Shown here: piece by piece, positions 18,372 to 25,129 of the stretch
How the letters are laid out: each line of letters starts with the position of its first letter
Position numbering within the stretch: position 1 is the first letter of the stretch
Assembly (NCBI GenBank): GCA_947476075.1
Contig: CANJPM010000015.1
Location: 1-32,184, forward strand
Source: Beijerinckiaceae bacterium
GTDB taxonomy: Bacteria; Pseudomonadota; Alphaproteobacteria; Rhizobiales; Beijerinckiaceae
Direction: 5' to 3'
DNA: 32,184 nucleotides
The notes under the pieces: generated by a model
Databases searched by the model: none
The model's input: only the letters and a program-made list of their open reading frames with translations
What the model was told of the DNA's origin: nothing
Translations under genes and position numbers: made by a program

Positions 18372-19201
18372 AGAGTCTGTCCGGAGAGTTCACGCTGGAT
18401 TGCATAGCTTTCGGAGCATGATCCTAATGGAGGCCAAATGCAGGAAGGCGAGCCTCTTTCGGTTCAGGCACTCCCAGTCTTTGGCGAGCCTGCGGCATGC
18501 GAAGGTGCGCTCTACAACCCATCGCTTCGGCAAGACTACGAAGCCCCTCGCCGCATCCGAACGCTTGACGATCTCCACGTTCACCCGCGCCATGATTTTC
18601 TTTATGGCGGCGCGAAACAGCGGCCCCTGATAGCCGCCGTTGGCGTAGAGCTTCAGCAGAAACGGAAACATACCGAACATCGTCGCCATCACCAGCGCGC
18701 CACCGTCGCGGTCCTGAATGTCAGCCGCGTGCACTATTGAATGGATCAGCACGCCTTGCGTGTCGACGAGGATGTGACGCTTCTTGCCCTTGATCTGCTT
18801 GCCAGCGTCGTACCCCGGCGGATCGATCGAAGCCCCCCTTTTTCAGCCCTTTTGACGCTTTGACTGTCGATAACGGCAGCGGTGGGGCTGGCTTCCCGTC
18901 CGATCGTTTCGCGGCATTTCACGTAAAATGCGTAATGGATTCGATTGAGCGTGCCGTCCCAGTCCCACAGATCAAAATAGCCGTGCACGATCGAGCGCGG
19001 AGGCAAGTCTTTCGGAACCGCACGCCACTGGCAGCCCGTGGACAAAACATACATGAGCGCATTCACGACCTCGCGTATGTTCACTGTGCGCTTGTCGCCG
19101 CCGCGTTTGGCGGGAGGAATTAGTGGCTCGACGAGTTGCCATTCCTCATCGGTTAAGTCGCTGGGATAGCGCAGCCCGCCACGGTTGTAACGTCCACGAA
19201 T
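18372..19201 (-). mobile_element. truncated IS5-family insertion sequence
   Basis: The lower-coordinate end at about 18372 begins AGAGTCTGTCCGGAGAG, a terminal sequence familiar from IS5-family (IS427-like) elements. The transposase reads leftward towards it. At the opposite end similarity stops at the presumed transposase start (about 19201), and no inverted copy of the terminal sequence can be found in the following 100 bases. The element has therefore lost that end and should be immobile unless helped in trans. Confidence 0.7.
18390..19201 (-). pseudogene. IS5-family transposase, degenerate
   Basis: A DDE transposase in two frames. The first part (19201 to about 18840) reads RGRYNRGGLRYPSDLTDEEW, then MYVLSTGCQWRAVPKDLPP and AVIDSQSVK, the first catalytic Asp. 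The second part (about 18840 to 18390) includes HSIVHAADIQDRDGG, LYANGGYQG and VVERTFACRRLAKDWE. The frames meet at a minus-strand A5G6 run (18843-18833), which could allow a -1 frameshift as in some IS5-family elements. Three changes argue for decay: the expected ATG is ATT (19201-19199), the second catalytic Asp is Asn (codon at 18641-18639), and four residues (usually WLNR) are missing after VVERTFA. The comparison forms are from general family knowledge. Confidence 0.8.
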
Positions 19202-19633
19202 TTCGAAGCAGCTGATTATGGGGCCAACGAGCTGCTAACGCAGCCGCTTGGATACCGTGGGCGAGTGTAGGTGATGGATGCGATGCTCTCTCCGAGGGCA
19301 CCGCTTGCAATCATGAACTGGCAGAGGCGAGCAGTAAGCCACCAATTACTGCCAGGTTGGTCTGCCAAGAAGCTATATTGCCCGACCGAGCTTCGCCCCT
19401 CTTGTCCCAGAAGTTTAGGGCGATAATCCCCGCCACAACGGTGAAGGCGATCAATCCGAATGCAGCGAAGCGAACATAAAGACCCAAGATGAGCAACAAG
19501 CCACCAGCGCTTTGGACCAGCGTGCCAGCGGCGAATGCAACGGCGGGCATCGGAACGCCTCGAGCTGACATGGCTACTGTGGCAGTACCTCTGATCATGA
19601 ATCGCTTGACGGCAGTTACTACGTACAAGGTGC

Positions 19634-20598
19634 CTAGGTGTTTAGTCCCGAAGAGAAGCGGTACGGATCCAACTTGAATCTTGTAGGCTCTTTTGTCCAC
19701 ATTTTTGCGATGTATTCGTAGGGCGTGAGCCCGTGCAGGGTCTTCAGCCGCCGCGCATGGTTGTATGCGTCTACGAATAGCCGAAGGTGTTGCCTGAGTT
19801 GGTCGTGGCTGTCGTAGTAGTAGCGTTTGACAGTCGCTTCTTTGAGGGTGCGGTTCATACGCTCCACCTGGCCGTTGGTCCATGGGTGGTTGGGCTTGGT
19901 TAGCCGATGTTCAATATCGTTCTCATGGCATATCTGATCGAAGCGGAGAACTTTGTAACGGGCTGTCCATCCGTTCCTGTTGCGTGGCAGGTCGGCGAAC
20001 TGGATGCCGTTGTCAGTCAGGATAGTATGCTGCCGATAAGGAACAGCCTCGGTCAGCGCTTCGAGAAACGACACCGCCGTTGGCCGTTCAGCCTGCTCGT
20101 GGAATTGCACGTAGGCCAACTTTGAGGTGCGGTCAATCGCTAAAAAAGGAAGAGCTTTCCTTCTTTGGTGCGAACCTCGGCGATGTCGATGTGGAAGTCG
20201 CCAATCAGATAGACCTTGAATCTTTGCTTTGCAGGTTTGTCGCCTTCTATCTCGGGCAGGCGGATGATGCCGTGGCACTGAAGGCAGCGATGAAGGGATG
20301 ACCGGGAGAGGTTGTGGATCGTCGATTGCAGCGCATAGAGGCAATCATCGAGCGGCAGCAGCGTATGCCGCCCGAACGCGACGATCATCGTCTCTTCTTC
20401 GACGGACAAGACGGTTGAACGCACCTCGATGGGTCCCATCGGCAGATCGACGACGAAGCTGCGTTTGCGCCACTTCTGAACCGTCGTTGGGCTAATGCCA
20501 TGGCGCTTGGCCAAAGCCCTTATACTCTCTTCACTCCGCTGTACTGCTCGACGGACCGCCTCTGTCGTGCGGGCGCTCCCGTGTAAAACGTGCCCCAT
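19634..20598 (-). pseudogene. IS481-family transposase (integrase core), one frameshift
   Basis: The N-terminal part starts MGHVLHGSARTTEAVRRAVQ with a helix-turn-helix ending GISPTTVQKWRKRSF; the frame is open to 20634 but 20598 fits the family start. The rve integrase core has DDE residues in HIDIAEV (first Asp), ILTDNGIQF (second Asp) and GQVERMNRTLKEATV (Glu), all intact. The frame breaks at the A6 run at 20142-20147 (T6 in the gene): one frame stops at TAG (20142-20140), while the other continues LAIDRTSKLAYVQFHEQ. Either a one-base indel has inactivated it or the T run allows a -1 slip. The final codon ACC-TAG extends past the element, so the stop codon is supplied by the duplicated CTAG target. 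Confidence 0.85.
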
Positions 20599-20654
20599 AA
20601 CTCCTCGCGAAAAAGACGACGGCTTTCCGTACAATCACTTTCTGGGACTAAACA
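19639..20654 (-). mobile_element. IS481-family insertion sequence
   Basis: A 1016-base element with TGT...ACA ends. The terminal inverted repeats are TGTTTAGTCCC at 19639-19649 and its perfect inverse GGGACTAAACA at 20644-20654. It is flanked by CCTAGG (19633-19638) and CCTAGA (20655-20660), a 6-base target duplication with one mismatch that fits the NCTAGN target preference described for IS481. The inverted match extends into the flanks because the CTAG target is itself a palindrome. It carries one transposase gene and interrupts doxX. Confidence 0.9.
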
Positions 20655-20756
20655 CCTAGAAGCACCTGTCCGATGACGACCATTAAATTTGCGTCTAAAC
20701 CAATCATCGTTTTACCCCGTTTCTGTTTCGGAGTGATTCTGCCCTGACAGCTCTAA

Positions 20757-21524
20757 TCAAGCAGGAGTAGCCCGCCGGATTAACTTGGCAATCTGCAGTC
20801 GCTTGGCGCCGAACTGCTCTGTAGATTTGGTGTTGACTTGGTCTCGCGTGCCCGTGATCCCAACGGTGATTTCTGCAAGCACCACTGTGGGGCTGCGGGA
20901 CAAAACGACAACACGATCGGAAAGATACACCGCTTCATCGATATCATGAGTCACTATAACAACGGTTATACCGAACCGCCGTCTAATGTCGGCAACAAGA
21001 TCTTCAAGGTCGGAGCGGGTTTGAGCATCGACAGACGCAAAGGGCTCGTCCATAAGAAGCAGAGCTGGCCGGTAAGCCAGTGCTCGTGCAATCGCCACTC
21101 GCTGCTGCATGCCTCCAGATAGCTGCCAAGGGTAGTGCTTGCCCTTACCGTCCAAACCCACTGCATCGAGGCTCTCGGCAACGCGTTGCGCGCGATCGCT
21201 GGCAGACATTTCCTGGTACCGTAACGGCAGTTCGACGTTGTGTTCCACAGTGGACCACGGGTAAAGCGACCGGCTATATTCCTGGAAGACCATCGTTAAG
21301 CCGCGAGGAACACCGCGAATGGGCTCTCCGCGGAGCGTGAGAGTTCCCGACGAAGGCGTTAACAGGCCGGCCAGAATCTTCAGGAGCGTCGTCTTTCCGC
21401 AACCAGACGGTCCAACGATCGACACGAACTCGCCCTCGCTTACCTCAAACGAAACATCCTCAGTAACGACATTGCCACGAGAGTACTCGTGATGGAGGTT
21501 TTTAATTAACAGCAAGACTCCCAT
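20757..21524 (-). CDS. ABC transporter ATP-binding protein, NitT/TauT type
   Basis: Cytoplasmic ATPase of 255 residues, of the nitrate/sulfonate/taurine importer family. Walker A GPSGCGKTT is at about 38-46, the Q-loop MVFQEYSRSLYPWSTVEHNVELPL shows the LYPW pattern of this family, the signature is LSGGMQQR, Walker B LLLMDEPFASVDAQTR and the switch histidine lies in VTHDIDEAVYLSDRV. It is the last gene of the leftward operon, six bases after a permease gene, and would energise the two permeases upstream. No binding protein gene lies in this operon. Confidence 0.93.
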   Translation of the reverse strand: MGVLLLIKNLHHEYSRGNVVTEDVSFEVSEGEFVSIVGPSGCGKTTLLKILAGLLTPSSGTLTLRGEPIRGVPRGLTMVFQEYSRSLYPWSTVEHNVELPLRYQEMSASDRAQRVAESLDAVGLDGKGKHYPWQLSGGMQQRVAIARALAYRPALLLMDEPFASVDAQTRSDLEDLVADIRRRFGITVVIVTHDIDEAVYLSDRVVVLSRSPTVVLAEITVGITGTRDQVNTKSTEQFGAKRLQIAKLIRRATPA

Positions 21525-21530
21525 CCTCTA

Positions 21531-22340
21531 TCACGGTGAGCGGCCCTTGGATCCGGCGTGCCACTTGAGCGCACGTGCCTCGATAGCGACGAAAACAGCG
21601 TTCAATCCCGATCCAATCAAAGCCAACAGCAGAATTCCGCTCCAGACATCGGTCAAGAGGAACATCATTTGCGCTGTCTGAATGCTGTGGCCAATTCCGT
21701 TGGTGCTCGCCACCAACTCGCTGACAACCATGAGAATGACGGCCAGCGACAGGGAAACACGTAAGCCAGCAAAGAGCTTGGGTAAAGAAGCAGGAACCAC
21801 TATCCTAAGGAAGCGAGCCAGGGGGGGCAGTCGGAGGACTTTCGCTGTTGCGATCTTAACCTCATCAACCGTCCGCGCAGCCTCGATCGTGTTGAGAAGG
21901 ACCGGCCAGAGCGACCCAAAGGCAATGAGAGCCACTCGCATACTGGTGCCTGTTCCAAATAGAACAATGAACACGGGTACGAGGGCAGGTCCCGGAATTG
22001 CCCTCAAAAACTGCAGTACGGGGTCGATAAAGTCCGAAACCGTCTTATAGCCTCCAATCAGAAAGCCTGCTCCAATTCCGACGATTCCGCCGATCATCCA
22101 ACCCAAGAGAAGACGTCCAACACTTGGGAGGATGTCGGTGAAAACAACATCTCCTAAGAACATTTGCCGCTGGTCGGCTGAAGTCCACAGTTCGAGCGAT
22201 CGCGTTGCAATTGCTGTAGGCGTAGGAAAGTAGATGGAGGCATAATAAGATGTGGAAAGTTGCCATACAGCCAGAAGCCCGAGTAGCGGGACTGCGGCGA
22301 GCAGCAGGTTTCTCCCGTGGATCGCGCTCGCGTGCTTCAA
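21531..22340 (-). CDS. ABC transporter permease, NitT/TauT (SsuC/TauC) type
   Basis: Inner-membrane permease of 269 residues with about six helices. Family marks are SYYASIYFPTPTAIATRSLELW near the N-terminus, FLRAIPGPALVPVFIVLFGTGTSMRV in the middle, and the coupling loop AKVLRLPPLARFLRIVVPASLPKLFAGLRVSLSLA. The C-terminus ends with FVAIEARALKWH. It lies 12 bases after another permease of the same family and six before the ATPase, so the transporter may use a permease heterodimer rather than the usual homodimer. Confidence 0.92.
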   Translation of the reverse strand: MKHASAIHGRNLLLAAVPLLGLLAVWQLSTSYYASIYFPTPTAIATRSLELWTSADQRQMFLGDVVFTDILPSVGRLLLGWMIGGIVGIGAGFLIGGYKTVSDFIDPVLQFLRAIPGPALVPVFIVLFGTGTSMRVALIAFGSLWPVLLNTIEAARTVDEVKIATAKVLRLPPLARFLRIVVPASLPKLFAGLRVSLSLAVILMVVSELVASTNGIGHSIQTAQMMFLLTDVWSGILLLALIGSGLNAVFVAIEARALKWHAGSKGRSP

Positions 22341-22352
22341 GAGATTGATCTC

Positions 22353-23117
22353 CTAGGCCAAGGTGTCTTGATCGCTTCCCAAACGCCACCGAAAATAACG
22401 AGAGTCGATGACGTTAAGAACTGAATTGGCGCAGACGCCTAGCATCCCAGCAATGGCACTACCCGCTAGGACTGAAACGGCGTTTCCGCCATTTGCTGAG
22501 GCGAACAGGATATAAGATCCTATACCAGCGTCGGAGGACGCTAACAGTTCTGTGCCAATCACGACAATCAGCGCAATAGATGCCGAAATACGAATGCCAT
22601 TGAATATGAACGGCCCTGAACTTGGAACGATCACTCTACGGATAACGGCAGTTCTGTGCAGACCGAGCGTTTCTGCCGTGTGAACTCCCACTTGATCTAC
22701 GTCATGCACGCCGTAGATCGTGTTGTAAAGAATTGGCCATGCACTTGCCCACGCCGCTAGGATGACCTTCATCATTACACCCTGGCCCCAGAGCATGATG
22801 CCCAGAGGGATAAGCGCGACCGCTGGAATGGGGCGCATGAATTCCACTATCGGAGAAGCCATTCTGTAAGACGTGTCTGACAATCCGAGAAGAATGCCAA
22901 GCGGAACGCTGATGCAGATGGCGACACCGAGCGCCAACGTCCAGGTGGCGACTGTCGCGGCTAGATGTCGAAGAAACGAAGGGTCAACCAGAAGCTCTCC
23001 CATTCGAAGTAGCACATCGCTAGCGTAAGGCAAGTAGATCCGCGGCACAACCTCAAGGCGCGTGAGCGCCTCTAGGGTTAGTACGAAGAGAAGCACACCG
23101 GCGCATTTTCTAACCAT
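22353..23117 (-). CDS. ABC transporter permease, NitT/TauT (SsuC/TauC) type
   Basis: Inner-membrane permease of 254 residues. The core shows EFMRPIPAVALIPLGIMLWGQGVMMKV and a coupling loop TAETLGLHRTAVIRRVIVPSSGPFIFNGIRISASIALIVV, both typical of the family. The N-terminus begins directly with the first helix, and the helix count is the usual six or so. It follows the second deacetylase-like gene after 87 bases, the widest gap in this operon. Together with the next permease and ATPase it forms an importer lacking its own receptor in the operon; the receptor at 27891 or the binding-protein-like product at 30113 could serve it. Confidence 0.9.
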   Translation of the reverse strand: MVRKCAGVLLFVLTLEALTRLEVVPRIYLPYASDVLLRMGELLVDPSFLRHLAATVATWTLALGVAICISVPLGILLGLSDTSYRMASPIVEFMRPIPAVALIPLGIMLWGQGVMMKVILAAWASAWPILYNTIYGVHDVDQVGVHTAETLGLHRTAVIRRVIVPSSGPFIFNGIRISASIALIVVIGTELLASSDAGIGSYILFASANGGNAVSVLAGSAIAGMLGVCANSVLNVIDSRYFRWRLGSDQDTLA

Positions 23118-23204
23118 TGCGATACCAAAAACAGTCTTTCCTAGGATGCGGTTTCGTGTGCTAGCACGTCGTGGCAGAGCGGAAATTAGATCTATCTGTC
23201 TCTG

Positions 23205-24131
23205 CTATTGTTCGTACGGCGAATGCTTCGCAAAGGCCTGGGCTACCTCCCCGGCCGTTGCAAACCAGGCATTGTCAGAACCCACGAGATGCTGCAAAAT
23301 TTCATCAAGACCCTTGATCCGGTGAGGGTAGCCCATCACCCAGGGCGACACCGAGAGCGAGAGCATCTTAGCACTGCCATGTGCAGTTGCTTCCTGACTT
23401 AGATGTTCGTAGGCTTGTAAGACCTGCGCTACATAGCTCGCGACTGAGTGCGTGTGATGCACCATGCAAAAGCGGTCAGATAGCTCAACAAGACTCGGGA
23501 GGGAGACCACTGGCCCGGAGCGCGTCTTAATCCAATAAGGTGCGTCATCGTTCGCCCAGTCGAAAATATACTTGAAGCCTTGCTCACATATAAGATCCAA
23601 GGTGCGGTTAGACTCGAGTTGGCCTGGTGAAGCCCACCCGTGAACCGGTGATGCAGCCATCGATGATAGAATAGTGCGGGTGGAAACTATGAGATCGCGC
23701 TCTTCCTCCTCGCTAAGCAGCCCGTGATGAGGTCGTCCCATGTCAAAGCCGCCGGCGGCGATTTCCCAGCCGCATTTCTGAATTTCTTCAATGACCCGTC
23801 CATAAATCAGCGCCGCATTTCCTTGAACTTGCGCAGTGGCTTTCACACCATAAGCTTGAAGCACGCGCATTAGCCTGAAAATGCCAAGCCGTAAGCCGTA
23901 GTCCCTATTGCTGTAGCTCCAAAAGTCTGGGTAGCCACGGTCTAGACCACCAGCCGGACGCACCGGGGGCGCGTGCGAATCAAGTGGGAAGAATTCCACC
24001 GGAATGTTGATGCACACTGCAACGCGGCCGCGCGGCCACTGGATAGTGCCGTCCGTTGACGAACGGAAATCAAACCACTCATGATCGAGACCGGGGCCTC
24101 GCCGGGGGTAATCCAAGCGTCCGTTCGTCAT
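23205..24131 (-). CDS. polysaccharide deacetylase-family hydrolase (PuuE/cyclic-imide-hydrolase-like), paralogue 2
   Basis: A 308-residue predicted cytoplasmic hydrolase related to the NodB-fold enzymes that open cyclic amides (PuuE allantoinase, cyclic imide hydrolase). Visible are RVAVCINIPVEFFPLD, a YSNRDYGLRLGIFRLMRVL motif matching the SYRDYGNRVG-WR signature of the group, GWASPGQLESNRTLDLICEQGFKYIFDW, and a C-terminal LSVSPWVMGYPHRIKGLDEILQH. Where its neighbour has the metal-type SHG motif, this protein reads AAGGFDMGRPHHG, so the usual first histidine is replaced. The frame is open to 24392, but the ATG at 24131 lies just after the upstream gene and begins a sensible N-terminus. It is 26 bases downstream of paralogue 1. 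Confidence 0.85.
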   Translation of the reverse strand: MTNGRLDYPRRGPGLDHEWFDFRSSTDGTIQWPRGRVAVCINIPVEFFPLDSHAPPVRPAGGLDRGYPDFWSYSNRDYGLRLGIFRLMRVLQAYGVKATAQVQGNAALIYGRVIEEIQKCGWEIAAGGFDMGRPHHGLLSEEEERDLIVSTRTILSSMAASPVHGWASPGQLESNRTLDLICEQGFKYIFDWANDDAPYWIKTRSGPVVSLPSLVELSDRFCMVHHTHSVASYVAQVLQAYEHLSQEATAHGSAKMLSLSVSPWVMGYPHRIKGLDEILQHLVGSDNAWFATAGEVAQAFAKHSPYEQ

Positions 24132-24157
24132 TTGCTGTTTCCCAGTTCGGCGCGTGC

Positions 24158-25033
24158 TTAAGAATAGTAGTTGTCGTAGTACCAATCGGCGATTTCGCCC
24201 GCAGTGGCATGCCACACGCCTTCGTGAGACGTGACGTGTCTCAGAACATCGTACAATGCTTGAATCCGATGCGGTTGACCGACTACATATGGATGTAGCG
24301 GCATGCAAAGGACCATAGGATTGTCCTGACCTTCGAGATAAAGTTGGTCGAAGGCCGCTTTCATCATGTCTGCCCAATCGCCGGCCGAGCATCCGCGAAA
24401 GCCCATTACGCGGATGTCATTGATTTCGGTGGAATAGGGGACCGCGATCAGCTTACCCGATGCGGAGCGTATCGGAACAGGTTGGTCGTCAGGAACAACG
24501 TCAATTGTGTATGTTATCCCAAACTCGGGCAAAAGGTCGAGAAACGTCTCTGTTGCACTGATCGCGGGAGCCAGCCACCCACGTACCGGCTGCCCAGAAA
24601 AATTGCTGATGGTTTCTACGCTGTCTTTGATCACGGCTCTCACTTCATCGTCTGTCATCTCAGAGATGATGCGTGTGTTATAAATGCCGTGGCTGAACAG
24701 CTCCCATTTCGCGTCGACGCACGCTTGCACCACATGGGGTAAGTGGTCCACCATTGCTGCGTTCAGGGACACGCTCGCGCGCAGGCCAAAACGTTGGAGG
24801 GCTTCTAAGACACGCCAGACCCCAACCCGGTTTCCGTAGTCCCGCTGCGAGTAGCTCAAGATGTCTGGTGCTGGGCGCGGCCAAATCGGGCGACCTTGGT
24901 TTTCCGGCGGCCGCAGCTCGTAGAACTCAATGTTTGGCGCAATCCAGAACGCCACCCGCGATCCATTCGGCATCTCGAGCCGCGGCCGGTCTATAAGTGG
25001 GAGATATGAGTAGCGGTCCACCTTCGAAATCAT
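24158..25033 (-). CDS. polysaccharide deacetylase-family hydrolase (PuuE/cyclic-imide-hydrolase-like), paralogue 1
   Basis: A 291-residue predicted hydrolase of the NodB-like fold, lacking a signal peptide. The sequence has RVAFWIAPNIEFYELRPP, the group signature SYSQRDYGNRVGVWRVLEAL, WELFSHGIYNTR with the Ser-His-Gly metal/catalytic motif, VRGWLAPAISATETFLDLLPEFGITYTIDVVPDDQP and MPLHPYVVGQPHRIQALYDVL. This pattern fits enzymes such as PuuE-type allantoinase and cyclic imide hydrolase better than chitin deacetylases. The frame starts at a GTG (25039); the ATG two codons later (25033) is chosen, without strong ribosome-site support for either. It heads the leftward operon and diverges from the amidohydrolase gene over a short control region. 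Confidence 0.88.
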   Translation of the reverse strand: MISKVDRYSYLPLIDRPRLEMPNGSRVAFWIAPNIEFYELRPPENQGRPIWPRPAPDILSYSQRDYGNRVGVWRVLEALQRFGLRASVSLNAAMVDHLPHVVQACVDAKWELFSHGIYNTRIISEMTDDEVRAVIKDSVETISNFSGQPVRGWLAPAISATETFLDLLPEFGITYTIDVVPDDQPVPIRSASGKLIAVPYSTEINDIRVMGFRGCSAGDWADMMKAAFDQLYLEGQDNPMVLCMPLHPYVVGQPHRIQALYDVLRHVTSHEGVWHATAGEIADWYYDNYYS

Positions 25034-25058
25034 GGCCACTCGATTCTGTTCTGCCGGA

Positions 25059-25092
25059 TTGACAAGATACGACTGTGATGTATCACTGTCGT
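25059..25092 (+). promoter_or_regulatory. promoter with 24-bp palindromic operator in the divergent gap
   Basis: TTGACA at 25059-25064 is a perfect -35 hexamer and TATCAC at 25081-25086, after 16 bases, matches four of six -10 positions. An imperfect palindrome covers 25069-25092: ACGACTGTGAT, centre GT, ATCACTGTCGT, with only one mismatched pair in 11. It spans the spacer and the -10 of the rightward promoter, an ideal repressor position, and could also control the leftward operon. The regulator is not encoded in the window and its family is not clear. Confidence 0.7.
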
Positions 25093-25129
25093 TTATTGGT
25101 TGTCCATCAACTTTTAAGAGGGTTCAGTA

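Larger units (their letters stand above)
19311..20707 (-). pseudogene. DoxX-family membrane protein gene, split by IS481-type insertion
   Basis: Two pieces on the minus strand join to one small membrane protein when the insertion at 19639-20654 and one copy of the duplicated target are removed. The 5' piece (20707 to about 20660) reads MIGLDANLMVVIGQVLL with a GGGG-rich ribosome site upstream. The 3' piece (about 19632 to 19311) continues GTLYVVTAVKRFMI, then MSARGVPMPAVAFAAG and hydrophobic helices with GGLLLILGLYVRFAAFGL and NFWDKRGEA. This is the DoxX/DoxD-like pattern of about four helices, roughly 120 residues in all. DoxX proteins are inner-membrane proteins associated with redox or respiratory functions. 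The reading frame is otherwise intact, so the disruption looks recent. Confidence 0.8.

Noticed and set aside
24228-24246. TGAGAC/GTCTCA inverted repeat, as a third operator
   Set aside because: It lies inside the coding sequence of a deacetylase-like gene and differs from the GTGA-N4-TCAC pattern.
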